64,000 nt of DNA. Source: Xanthomonas sp. Leaf148 (GTDB lineage Bacteria; Pseudomonadota; Gammaproteobacteria; Xanthomonadales; Xanthomonadaceae). The position numbers and the translations under genes are program-made. A model generated the notes under the pieces. It did no database searches. It was given only the letters and a program-made list of their open reading frames with translations, and was not told where the DNA came from. Below are positions 32,931 to 41,238 of the stretch, piece after piece (the first letter of the stretch is position 1; every line of letters begins with the position of its first letter). Location of the stretch: NCBI RefSeq assembly GCF_001423585.1, contig NZ_LMOP01000008.1, forward strand, positions 110,721-174,720, read 5' to 3'.

Positions 32931-33470
32931 ATGTCCGAGCTGCCGATCACCGAGTTGTTGCAGGCCTGGCAGCACGATGCGCCCGGGGCGGGCGATGCGT
33001 TGGCGCGGCAGGTCTACGAGGTGTTGCGCGCCACCGCACTGCGCGAGCTGCGCCGCGATGCGCGCGCCGGGCTGCAGGCAACCGAGCTGGTGCACGAGGC
33101 GTGGATGCGGCTGGAGCAGGGCCAGCAAGGGTTTCGTTCGCGCGCGCATTTCTATGCGGTGGCGGCGCTGCAGATGCGTCATCTGTTGGTGGATCTGGCG
33201 CGGCAGCAGGCCAGCGCCAAACGGCTTGGGCAGGCGGTGACGCTGACGATCAGCTTGTCCGACGGCGCGGCGCGGCCGGAAGCGCTGATGCTGGTCGCCG
33301 ATGCCTTCGACAAGCTGGCGCGGGTGGATGAGCGCAAGGCCATGGCGTTTGCGTTGACCGAGCTGGTGGGCTTGAGTGTGGCCGAAGCGGCCGAGCAGCT
33401 GGAGGTGTCGGTGCCCACGCTGGAGCGCGATCTGCGGTTTGCGCGGGTGTGGTTGGCGGCGCAGCTGTGA
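32931..33470 (+). CDS. ecfK: ECF-type sigma factor EcfK (ECF43 group), T6SS activator
   Basis: The 179-residue sigma factor contains only region 2 (LRATALRELRRDARAGLQATELVHEAWMRL, then FYAVAALQMRHLLVDLARQQ) and region 4 (LVGLSVAEAAEQLEVSVPTLERDLRFARVWL, the HTH that reads the -35). It directly precedes, and overlaps, a Ser/Thr kinase gene, the arrangement known in X. citri as ecfK-pknS, where the pair activates the T6SS. ECF sigma factors of this group lack an anti-sigma factor and depend on kinase phosphorylation. No copy of the GAGACG-N4-GTCGG element is seen before ecfK itself, so it is probably not autoregulated. Confidence 0.88.
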   Translation: MSELPITELLQAWQHDAPGAGDALARQVYEVLRATALRELRRDARAGLQATELVHEAWMRLEQGQQGFRSRAHFYAVAALQMRHLLVDLARQQASAKRLGQAVTLTISLSDGAARPEALMLVADAFDKLARVDERKAMAFALTELVGLSVAEAAEQLEVSVPTLERDLRFARVWLAAQL

Positions 33471-35962
33471 GCGTGGCGGCTACGGCCTGGCAGCGGCTGG
33501 AGGCGCTGTTCCATCAGGCCTGTCAGTTGCCGGTGCGCGAGCGCGAGGCCTTTGCGCATGCCCAGGCAAGCGACGATGCGGTGTTGCGCGATGAATTGCT
33601 GGCGATGCTGGCAGTGGAATCGCAGGCCACGCTGCGCGTGCGTGGGCCACTGAAACAGGCCGCCGCCGCATTGCGCGCGCCGTTGCCGGAGCTGCCGGCC
33701 GGCACGCGCTTTGGTGCGTGGGCGATCGACCGCCTGATCGGTGCCGGCGGCATGGGCCAGGTGTATCTGGGCCATCGCGCCGACGGTGCCTACGAGCGCG
33801 AGGTGGCGATCAAGCTGGTGGCCGCCGACGCGCTGGATGTGCAGGGCCGTGCATTGTTCGAGTTCGAATGCCGGCTGCTCGCGCAGATGGTGCACCCGGC
33901 GATCGCGCAGATTCACGATGTGGGCACCGATGCGCACGACCGCCCCTATCTGGTAATGGAGTACCTGCGCGGCGAGCCGATCACCTGGTGGTGCGATGCG
34001 CATCGGCTGTCGTTGCATGCGCGCGTGTTGCTGATGTTGCGGGTGAGCGAGGCGGTGCAGCACGCGCATCAGAAAGGCGTGATCCATCGCGACCTCAAGC
34101 CCAGCAACGTGCTGGTCAGCGAGATCGATGGGCGGCCGGTGCCGGGAGTGATCGACTTCGGCATCGCCATCGATGCCGCCAACCCGGGCGTGACCTCGGC
34201 GCATGGGCGCGGCACTCCCGGTTACATGAGCCCGGAGCAGGCACGCGGCGCGCAGGAGGTGGACGCGCGCAGCGACATCTACGCATTGGGGGCGATGTTC
34301 TACGAACTCAGCTGCGGGCTGGTGCCAGTGGCCGGGCGCGACGGGTTACCGCAGCTGCCATCGCAGCGCGTGGCAGCAGTGCCGCCCGATGCGCGTGCGC
34401 GCATCTGCGCGGCACGTGCGACCACCCATACGCGTCTGCAGCAGCAACTGCGCGATGGCCTGGATGCGATCGTGCTGCGCGCGTTGTCGCCGGAGCCGGT
34501 GGAGCGCTACGCCTCGGTGTCGGCGCTGCTGGACGATCTGCATCGCTGGCTCGATGGCTACCCGCCGCGCGCGCTACGCGCTGGCCGGTTATTGCGGTTG
34601 CGCAAGTTCACCCAGCGCCATCGCAGTGGCGTGCTGGCCGGTGGATTAGTGGCAATGGCGGTGGTGACCGGCCTGGGCGCAACGCTGTGGTCGCTGCAGC
34701 AGGCCGCGCGCGACGCGCAACGTGCGCGCGTCACTGGCGATTTCATGGCCTCGGTGCTGTCCAGCGTGGACCCGGCGATTGCCAAGGATCTGGACAAGAC
34801 GCTGATGCTGCGTGTGCTGGAGCAAGCCTCGCAGCGCGCCGCGCGCGAACTGGCCAGCCAGCCTGATGCGCGCACCGATGTAGAAAAGACGCTGGGCGGT
34901 ACCTTGATCGCGCTGGCCGATTTTCCACAGGCGGTACTGCATCTGCGCACCGCCCACGCACTGGCGCAACAGAGCATGGGCGCGGGCAGCAGGCCGGCGT
35001 TGAAGACGGCTTCCATGCTGGGCCAGGCGCTGCGCGGTGCAGGCAAGCGCGACGAAGCGGTGCAGGTGCTGCGTCAGGGCATTGCACAGGCCGAGCGTGG
35101 CGATTTGCAACAGCAAGCCATTGGCAATGAAATGCGCGCCTGGCTGGGCTGGACGCTGCGCGATCAGGGCCGCATGGCCGAGGCCATGACCGAGAGCCGG
35201 CGCGCTTATGTGGCAGCGCTGGCCAATCCGGCGAGCAGTGCAGATCAACGCATCGATGCCGGCAATGTCTATGCCGCGCTGCTGGCCGATAGCGGGCAAC
35301 TGCTCCCGGCGATCGCCTTGCAACGCAGCCTGCTGCGCGAGCGCAGCGCCCTGCATGGGGCCGAGCATCCGCTGGTGCTGTCGATGCGCAACAGCCTGTC
35401 GGTCTATCTGTTGATGCAACGCGATTTTGCCGGCGCCGAGGCCGAACTTGCGCCGCTGCTGCAGATCAATCGCAGGCTCTACGGGAATAACGCCATGGAT
35501 ACCTTGATGGTGGAAGGCAATCTGGCCGGCGCACTGCGTCAGCAGGGCAAGGTGGCCGAAGCCGGCCCGCATTATCGGGGGGCGCTGGAGCGCACGCGCG
35601 CCGTGTTTGGAGACGATGCGCCCGCCACCATCAGCATGCGCAGCAATCACGCGTTCTGGCTCCTGGACGCCGGGCAGGCGGCAGCCTCGCTGGCCGAGCA
35701 GCGTGCCGCATTGGCTACCAGCCTGCGGGTGCTGGGCCACGCGCATCCGCAAACGGCCGAGATCCTGCGCGGTATGTCCGAAGCCGAGCGCGTGCTCGGC
35801 CAGGCCGCCGCCGCGCGCGCGCATGCCCAGCAGGCGGTGCAGGTGCTCACCGGCATCTTTGGCGATGCCGAAGAGCCGCTACGTGCGGCGCGGCAGACCT
35901 TAGCGTTGGCGGAGCCGGCCGCCTCCAGCGTGGAGACGACAACGTCGGTGGCGCGGCGCTGA
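33467..35962 (+). CDS. pknS: Transmembrane Ser/Thr kinase PknS, partner of EcfK
   Basis: The protein has about 831 residues. An N-terminal helical segment (about 1-75) is followed by a Hanks-type kinase domain. It has the P-loop GAGGMG near residue 93, VAIKL lysine, VIHRDLKPSNVL near 205, DFG near 229 and GTPGYMSPEQA. One membrane helix lies at about 386-410 (SGVLAGGLVAMAVVTGLGATLW). A TPR-rich periplasmic C terminus of about 400 residues is presumably the signal sensor. Start codons GTG 33467 (GTGA overlap with the ecfK stop) and GTG 33473 are both reasonable. In X. citri this kinase is needed for EcfK activity and resistance to amoeba predation. Confidence 0.88.
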   Translation: MSVAATAWQRLEALFHQACQLPVREREAFAHAQASDDAVLRDELLAMLAVESQATLRVRGPLKQAAAALRAPLPELPAGTRFGAWAIDRLIGAGGMGQVYLGHRADGAYEREVAIKLVAADALDVQGRALFEFECRLLAQMVHPAIAQIHDVGTDAHDRPYLVMEYLRGEPITWWCDAHRLSLHARVLLMLRVSEAVQHAHQKGVIHRDLKPSNVLVSEIDGRPVPGVIDFGIAIDAANPGVTSAHGRGTPGYMSPEQARGAQEVDARSDIYALGAMFYELSCGLVPVAGRDGLPQLPSQRVAAVPPDARARICAARATTHTRLQQQLRDGLDAIVLRALSPEPVERYASVSALLDDLHRWLDGYPPRALRAGRLLRLRKFTQRHRSGVLAGGLVAMAVVTGLGATLWSLQQAARDAQRARVTGDFMASVLSSVDPAIAKDLDKTLMLRVLEQASQRAARELASQPDARTDVEKTLGGTLIALADFPQAVLHLRTAHALAQQSMGAGSRPALKTASMLGQALRGAGKRDEAVQVLRQGIAQAERGDLQQQAIGNEMRAWLGWTLRDQGRMAEAMTESRRAYVAALANPASSADQRIDAGNVYAALLADSGQLLPAIALQRSLLRERSALHGAEHPLVLSMRNSLSVYLLMQRDFAGAEAELAPLLQINRRLYGNNAMDTLMVEGNLAGALRQQGKVAEAGPHYRGALERTRAVFGDDAPATISMRSNHAFWLLDAGQAAASLAEQRAALATSLRVLGHAHPQTAEILRGMSEAERVLGQAAAARAHAQQAVQVLTGIFGDAEEPLRAARQTLALAEPAASSVETTTSVARR

Positions 35963-36000
35963 GACGAATCGTCGGGTAAGCCGCGCCACGCGGCGCGATA
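35961..36000 (+). promoter_or_regulatory. Candidate EcfK-type promoter upstream of PAAR (site 3)
   Basis: GAGACG at 35961 begins at the last two bases of pknS; then AATC and GTCGG at 35971, with GCGATA at 35995. The inner GACGA-A-TCGTC is a perfect palindrome. The predicted leader to the PAAR start is only about 25 nt. Confidence 0.55.
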
Positions 36001-36031
36001 GTGCCCGCACTGCCAGCGCCGGAGCGCACTC

Positions 36032-36319
36032 GTGCAACCTGCCGCACGCCTGACCGATCTGCATGTCTGCCCGATGGTCACCGGTGTGGTGCCGCATGTG
36101 GGTGGGCCGATCATTGGGCCTGGCGCACCGACGGTGTTGATCGGTGGCCTGCCGGCCGCGCGCATCGGCGATTCGGCGGTGTGCGTCGGCCCGCCGGACA
36201 GCATCGTGATGGGCGCGCCCACCGTGATCATCAGCGGGCAACCGGCTGCTCGTCTGGGCGACAGCACTGCGCATGGCGGGGTGATCGCCTTGGGCTGTTT
36301 TACGGTGTTGATCGGCTGA
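36032..36319 (+). CDS. PAAR-domain spike-tip protein
   Basis: The 95-residue stand-alone PAAR forms the cone that sharpens the VgrG tip. It has the three sequence repeats of the family: LTDLHVCPMVTG...HVGGPI, then GAPTVLIGGLPAARIGDSAVCVGPPDSI, and GAPTVIISGQPAARLGDSTAHGG. Zinc ligands are His/Cys (H11, C13, H22-region, C51). No effector extension is fused. The start is a GTG with GGAG 7 nt upstream. It probably sits on the VgrG encoded 1.8 kb downstream. Confidence 0.92.
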   Translation: MQPAARLTDLHVCPMVTGVVPHVGGPIIGPGAPTVLIGGLPAARIGDSAVCVGPPDSIVMGAPTVIISGQPAARLGDSTAHGGVIALGCFTVLIG

Positions 36320-36637
36320 TGACGTGGCTGGGGAATGCGCGCGGCGATGGGCTTGCATGGGTGTCACGCGACGTCATTGCATGCGACACATTAGCGATCT
36401 TCGATGCGTACTCAGCACTGCCATTGCACTGCCCGGTCGCGTGCGCATGCAGCTGAGTGGCTGCAATGCAGCGGCCAATGCACAGCGTGAGCGTGGTTCA
36501 AAACGCCGCTAGAAACAGCCAAGCGCGGCGATTGCAGATACCGATACACAGATGCACCGCCAGAGATTGCGCGCCACCGTTCCGTTCCGCCGTCATTCGA
36601 CGCAGCCCCTGCGTCCAATCCTCCTAGGAGATGTCAC
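36320..36637. other. 318-bp gene-free spacer
   Basis: No gene or clear repeat is present. A GGAG ribosome site at its end serves the methyltransferase gene. Confidence 0.5.
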
Positions 36638-37990
36638 ATGCAGCCTGCCCGTCACGCGACCGCCGAGATGCACGTCGATCTGGATACCGTGCTGCAGACC
36701 GCGATGCAGGCGCATCGCACCGGCAAGCTCGACCAAGCCGCGCTTGCGTATGCCCAGCTGCTGGAGGCGCAGCCCGGCCATGCGCAGGCACTACATTACC
36801 AGGGCGTATTGCTGCATCAGCAAGGCAATAGCGCAGCAGCGGTGGAGGCCATTAGCCAGGCACTGCAGCTGGCGCCTGCGCAACCGGATGCCTGCAACAA
36901 CCTGGGCAATGTGCATCGCGAATGCGGCCGGCTGAGCGAGGCCGAGCAGTGCTATCGGCGTGCGCTCGCGCTGGAACCTGCGCATGCCGATGCGTTGGCC
37001 AATCTGGCCGCCGTGCTTGAAGCGCAGCGTCGCCTCGAGGAAGCCTTCCTGACCTACGCCGCGTTGCTGCACATCTATCCCGAATCGGCGCATGCGCACT
37101 ACCTGCTCGGCTTGTTTCTACGCAACAACGCGCAAGCCGCCGAGCACCTGCAGCAATCGGTGGAGTGCCTGCAACAGGCTTGTAGCCTGGCACCGGAGCA
37201 TTTGCACGCACGCGAAGCGCTGGGCACCGGGCTGTACCTGCTCGGCGAACATACCCAGGCGCAGGCGGTCTACCGTGCATGGCTGGCGCGCGACCCGGGC
37301 AATGCCGTGGCCGCGCACATGCTGGCGGCCTGCGGTGGCGCCGCACCGCCGCCACGTGCGGGCGACACCTATGTGCGCGAGCTGTTCGACGGCTTTGCCG
37401 ACAGTTTCGACGAGCAACTGCTGCATAACCTGGAGTACCGCGCGCCGCAGCGGCTGACCGAGGCGCTGGCCGCCTGTCTGCCTGCGCCGCAGGCTGCGCT
37501 CACCATGTTGGATGCCGGCTGCGGCACCGGGCTGTGCGCACCGCTGCTAGGCCCGTATGCGCAGCAACTGGTCGGGGTGGATCTGTCGCCGGGCATGGTC
37601 GCCAAGGCGCGGCAGCGCGGCGGTTACGACGTACTGGAGGTTGCCGAACTCACCGCCTACCTGCAGGGCCGGTATGCGCATTGGGATGTCATCGCATCGG
37701 CAGACACGCTGGTGTATTTCGGTGCGCTGCAACCGGTGCTCGGCGCTGCAGCCACTGCGCTGCGGCCGGGCGGGGTGCTGGGCTTTACCGTCGAGGCGCT
37801 GGAGAGCGACGCCGATGCGGTGGAACTCGATGCCAGCGGCCGCTATCGGCATAGCCATGCGCATGTGCTGGCTGCGCTGCATAGCGCCGGTCTGCAGCCA
37901 ATTGCCATCGCGTTGGATGTGCTGCGCAGCGAGCGTGGCCAGCCGGTGCATGGCTGGGTCGTGACCGCACGCACAGCTGCACAGACCTGA
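36638..37990 (+). CDS. TPR-methyltransferase fusion between PAAR and vgrG
   Basis: The 450-residue protein starts with about six TPR units (residues 15-235; for example LDQAALAYAQLLEAQPGHAQ and LSEAEQCYRRALALEPAHAD). A class I SAM-dependent methyltransferase domain follows from about residue 255, with the SAM motif MLDAGCGTGLCAPLL near 290 and VGVDLSPGMVAKAR after it. Such TPR-methyltransferases are usually tRNA- or small-molecule-like in annotation, and no substrate can be assigned. Its position between two spike genes within a T6SS locus suggests modification of an effector or spike protein, or a housekeeping gene caught in the locus. GGAG precedes the ATG. Confidence 0.82.
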   Translation: MQPARHATAEMHVDLDTVLQTAMQAHRTGKLDQAALAYAQLLEAQPGHAQALHYQGVLLHQQGNSAAAVEAISQALQLAPAQPDACNNLGNVHRECGRLSEAEQCYRRALALEPAHADALANLAAVLEAQRRLEEAFLTYAALLHIYPESAHAHYLLGLFLRNNAQAAEHLQQSVECLQQACSLAPEHLHAREALGTGLYLLGEHTQAQAVYRAWLARDPGNAVAAHMLAACGGAAPPPRAGDTYVRELFDGFADSFDEQLLHNLEYRAPQRLTEALAACLPAPQAALTMLDAGCGTGLCAPLLGPYAQQLVGVDLSPGMVAKARQRGGYDVLEVAELTAYLQGRYAHWDVIASADTLVYFGALQPVLGAAATALRPGGVLGFTVEALESDADAVELDASGRYRHSHAHVLAALHSAGLQPIAIALDVLRSERGQPVHGWVVTARTAAQT

Positions 37991-38028
37991 GACGAAATGT
38001 CGGCTTTGCCGGCTGCACGCGTGTGAGC
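37989..38028 (+). promoter_or_regulatory. Candidate EcfK-type promoter upstream of vgrG (site 4)
   Basis: GAGACG at 37989 overlaps the methyltransferase stop codon; AAAT and GTCGG at 37999 follow, with GTGAGC at 38023, the weakest match to the -10-like hexamer. Distance to the vgrG start is about 115 nt. Confidence 0.5.
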
Positions 38029-38140
38029 ATGACCCTGGCAGCAGTGGTCCGTTGCCGGCCCGCGGTGGTCTTTGCATGCCGGTACGTCGGGGCTGCCGGT
38101 CAGCGCGTTGTGCGTTGCTCACTCACCTGTGGATGCTTCG

Positions 38141-40105
38141 ATGCCGCGCACCATCACGCTGCACTCCGATCTTGGCGAGCGCCTGCTGCTGCACCGCATG
38201 CAGGCCAGCGAAGCGTTGGGGCAGCTGTTCGAGTTCCGCATCGAAGCCTTGTGCACGGATGCAAACCCTAACCTGCGCGCGCTGCTGGCCACACCGGTCG
38301 CCGTCCAGCTGGCCGACGACAACGGCGAGCAACGCTGGTACCACGGCATGGTGGCCACGTGCACGCAGGCCGGTTCCACCGTGATCGATGCGCTCCCCTA
38401 TACCGTGCTCGAGCTGCACGTGGTTCCGCGGCCGTGGTTGCTTACCCAACGCCGCGATTGCCGCATCTATCAGGACATGAGCGTGCCGGAGATCGTCAGC
38501 AGCGTGCTGGGCGAGAGCGGCTACAGCGACATCCAGCAGCGGCTCAGCGCGCAATACCCCAAGCGGGTGTATTGCGTGCAATACCGCGAAGACGACTTCA
38601 GCTTCATCAGCCGGCTGCTGGAGCAGGAAGGCATCTATTACTACTTCACGCATGCGCGCAACGCGCACACGCTGGTGCTGTGCGATGCGCTTGGCGCGCA
38701 TGCGGTGCGCAACGGGGTGGACACCTTGCCGTACGTACCACCGGACATGCAGCACCGGCGTATCCTGCGCTCGGTGGTGAGCCAGTGGCGGAGCGCCCGT
38801 GCGCTGCATTCCACACGCCATGCACTCGCCGACTACGACCCGCAGCAACCACGCGCCTCCCTGGCGGCACAGGTCGCCGCCAGTGGCGACGATTTACACG
38901 GGGCCGACGGGTTGGACGTCTTCGATTATCCAGGCCCGCATGCGTTGCAAGCCGATGCCAGCCGCTACGCGCAAGTGCGTAACGAGGCGGTCAACGTGCA
39001 ACGCGCCAGCCACCATGCCACCACCAATGCCTGCGGGCTGATGGTCGGTGCGCTGTTCACCTTGCGCGAGCATCCGTGCGCTCCGCTCAACCAGGAGTAT
39101 CTGGTGCTGTCGGCACACACCACGCTGGCCGCACCGGAGCACGGCGATGAGGCGCCGTTTTCCAGCACCGTGCAGGTGATGGAAAGCCGACTGCCTTTCC
39201 GTAGCCTGCGGCGCACGCCCACGCCCAGCATCGCCGGTCTGCAGACGGCCGTGGTGACCGGCGAGACCGACGAAGACATCGTGGTGGATGCGCATGGCCG
39301 CGTGCAGGTCACCTTCCACTGGGCCAACGCTGCACGCCCGCACGCGGCGCCGTCCTGCTGGGTGCGCGTGGCCTCGATGTGGGCAGGCAAGGGCTGGGGC
39401 GCGATGAGCCTGCCGCGGGTGGGGCAGGAAGTGGTGGTGAGCTTTCTGGAAGGCGACCCGGACCGCCCGCTGATCGTGGGCAGCGTCTACAACGCCGATC
39501 ACGCCGTGCCGTTCGCCTTGCCGGAAAACAAGACCCAAAGCGGCATGCGTAGCCGCAGCCTGCTCGGCGGTAGCGCGGATTTCAACGAGCTGCGTTTCGA
39601 CGACAAGGCCGGCAAAGAGGAAGTCTATCTGCGCGCGCAACGCGATCTGCGCGAAGAAGTGCAGAACGACCACACCGCCACGGTGACCAACGACCAGGTG
39701 CTCACGGTCAACCACGATCGCAGCGCACGTATCGACAACAACGACAGCGTGGACGTGGGCAAGAAACTGTTGCTCAAGGCCGGCGAAGAGATCGAGCTGG
39801 TCACCGGCAGTTCGCGCCTGGTGATGAAGCGCAACGGTGACATCGTGCTCAGCGGCATCAAGATCCTGATCGATGCGACGACCGAAGCCAAGACCACCTC
39901 AATGGCAATCAAGTTGATTGCCGATGCGCAGCTGCAGGCCACCTCGCCGGCCACCGAGGTGGTGGGCGATGGCACGCTCAAACTGTCGTCCGGCGGCATG
40001 CTCAACGCCGAAGCCGGCGCGTCGGCCACCGTCAAAGGCCCGCTGGTCAACATCAAGGCCGACGCGCTGGTGCAGGTTGCCGGCGGCCTGATCATGATCG
40101 GATGA
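38141..40105 (+). CDS. vgrG: T6SS spike protein VgrG (TssI)
   Basis: The 654-residue trimeric spike has an N-terminal gp27-like part (LLLHRMQASEALGQLFEFRIEAL, then YCVQYREDDFSFISRLLEQEGIYYYF). The OB/gp5 region is typical: CWVRVASMWAGKGWGAMSLPRVGQEVVVSFLEGDPDRPLIVGSVYNADH. A C-terminal triple beta-helix ends ADALVQVAGGLIMIG. There is no C-terminal effector domain, so it is a structural, cargo-carrying VgrG. In-frame codons upstream of 38141 are not used by the family. Its stop overlaps the ATG of the next gene (ATGA). Confidence 0.96.
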   Translation: MPRTITLHSDLGERLLLHRMQASEALGQLFEFRIEALCTDANPNLRALLATPVAVQLADDNGEQRWYHGMVATCTQAGSTVIDALPYTVLELHVVPRPWLLTQRRDCRIYQDMSVPEIVSSVLGESGYSDIQQRLSAQYPKRVYCVQYREDDFSFISRLLEQEGIYYYFTHARNAHTLVLCDALGAHAVRNGVDTLPYVPPDMQHRRILRSVVSQWRSARALHSTRHALADYDPQQPRASLAAQVAASGDDLHGADGLDVFDYPGPHALQADASRYAQVRNEAVNVQRASHHATTNACGLMVGALFTLREHPCAPLNQEYLVLSAHTTLAAPEHGDEAPFSSTVQVMESRLPFRSLRRTPTPSIAGLQTAVVTGETDEDIVVDAHGRVQVTFHWANAARPHAAPSCWVRVASMWAGKGWGAMSLPRVGQEVVVSFLEGDPDRPLIVGSVYNADHAVPFALPENKTQSGMRSRSLLGGSADFNELRFDDKAGKEEVYLRAQRDLREEVQNDHTATVTNDQVLTVNHDRSARIDNNDSVDVGKKLLLKAGEEIELVTGSSRLVMKRNGDIVLSGIKILIDATTEAKTTSMAIKLIADAQLQATSPATEVVGDGTLKLSSGGMLNAEAGASATVKGPLVNIKADALVQVAGGLIMIG

Positions 40106-40650
40106 GCGCGCCCGATCTCTCGCTGGCGCAGGCGTGTGCGGACATGCAGCTGTCCGCACCTGCACGTGCGCAGCTGGGTGCACCGATGGCGCCGCAGGCC
40201 GCGGTGCGTGCGTTGCTGGCACAGGGGTATGGCGAGGATGCGATCAAGCTGCTCGCGCGTCTGTTGCCCAAGCGCTACGCGGTGGCCTGGCTGTGCCAAT
40301 GCGCGCGTGGCGAAACGCTGGACGAGGAAGACCGTGTCGGCGCCGCGCTGGCCGAGAAATGGGTACGCGACCCCAGCGAAGCGCATCGCCGCGCCGCGCA
40401 GGCGTTTGCGCATGCAGGCGGTTATGTCTCGTTGGGTGCCTGGCTGGCGGCGGCCGTTGCCTGGTCCGGCGGTAGCCTGGCGCCACCGCAGCAGGCCACG
40501 CCGGTGCCACCGGCCGAGCACCTGACCGCGCGCGCGGTGGCCGCCGCAATCACCTTGCTTGCGGCACGTGAGCCGGCGCAGCTACAGGCGCGTCGCAACG
40601 GGTATGCCGCACATGCGCTGGAGTTGCTGACCAGTGCGCGCGCGCCATGA
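40102..40650 (+). CDS. DUF6931-like T6SS-associated protein
   Basis: The 182-residue protein is helical and Ala-rich, without signal peptide. The conserved-looking core is LLAQGYGEDAIKLLARLLPKRYAVAWLCQCAR followed by AEKWVRDPSEAHRRAAQAFAHAG and SLGAWLAAAVAWSGGSL. It resembles the family called DUF6931 that accompanies vgrG or FHA genes in related T6SS loci; the assignment is from memory. The ATGA overlap with vgrG indicates coupling, so a spike-loading or adaptor role is plausible. Confidence 0.65.
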   Translation: MSAPDLSLAQACADMQLSAPARAQLGAPMAPQAAVRALLAQGYGEDAIKLLARLLPKRYAVAWLCQCARGETLDEEDRVGAALAEKWVRDPSEAHRRAAQAFAHAGGYVSLGAWLAAAVAWSGGSLAPPQQATPVPPAEHLTARAVAAAITLLAAREPAQLQARRNGYAAHALELLTSARAP

Positions 40651-40886
40651 CATCGCCCATTGGTCATTGCGGCCTGTGCCAGGCAGACCTGCCGTCCTTG
40701 AATACGCCGGCCACCTCTAACTATTTATTGTGCGCAAGGTTTTCCAGCCACTTGAACATCTTGAGATGTCGATTGTGTGCAAGGCGATGACTGCGCCGGT
40801 GGCAGAGCGGATGATCTGCGCCGCCGCTGCAGAGCCCTTGCCCGCCCACCATCGCAGGACATGCCGCACGTATGTCCTCGTAAGCT

Positions 40887-40912
40887 CTTACGCGGTATCC
40901 GTGCCGCGTAAG
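40887..40912. repeat. Perfect 9-bp stem hairpin CTTACGCGG / CCGCGTAAG
   Basis: The arms at 40887-40895 and 40904-40912 enclose TATCCGTG. No U-tract follows. Confidence 0.65.
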
Positions 40913-40993
40913 GTCCCGCGACGGTGGGCGGGCAATGAGCAGTCGAGACGGTCGGTGTGCGTAGATCTTCTCAACGCGGCCGACTTACCCCCT

Positions 40994-41102
40994 GGCGCGG
41001 TGCCCTCACCGCTTGCGGGAACGTGTGGCGGCATGCATGCCGCCACCGAGCCTGCATGGATGGATCCACGGCGTGTCCGGCGAGCGGTGAGGGCACCGCG
41101 CC
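40994..41102. repeat. Nested inverted repeats (20-bp outer arms, 22-nt inner palindrome)
   Basis: GGCGCGGTGCCCTCACCGCT at 40994-41013 is the exact reverse complement of 41083-41102. Inside lies GTGGCGGCATG/CATGCCGCCAC (41025-41046), a perfect 11+11 palindrome. The whole 109-bp unit could fold as a long cruciform or branched RNA. Confidence 0.75.
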
Positions 41103-41238
41103 CTCGACCAACCCCGCTCAGGACTACCTGGGTGACGCTGAGGATGGCTAAACAATCACTGCGCGGCCGCTCACGACGTTCCATCAACCGCACCACGTTT
41201 TTCCCTGATATCGATCACCATTTGCAGGAGCCTGTGTC

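Larger units (their letters stand above)
40651..41238. other. 588-bp non-coding region dense in hairpins
   Basis: Between the DUF6931-like and FHA genes no frame looks real. Three symmetrical elements are present: a 9-bp hairpin at 40887-40912, a 20-bp inverted repeat at 40994-41013/41083-41102, and a 22-nt perfect palindrome inside it at 41025-41046. Confidence 0.6.

Noticed and set aside
40945..40955. GAGACG directly followed by GTCGG as a sixth ECF-type promoter
   Set aside because: The 4-nt gap between the two parts is missing and no AGA-like hexamer lies at the right distance.
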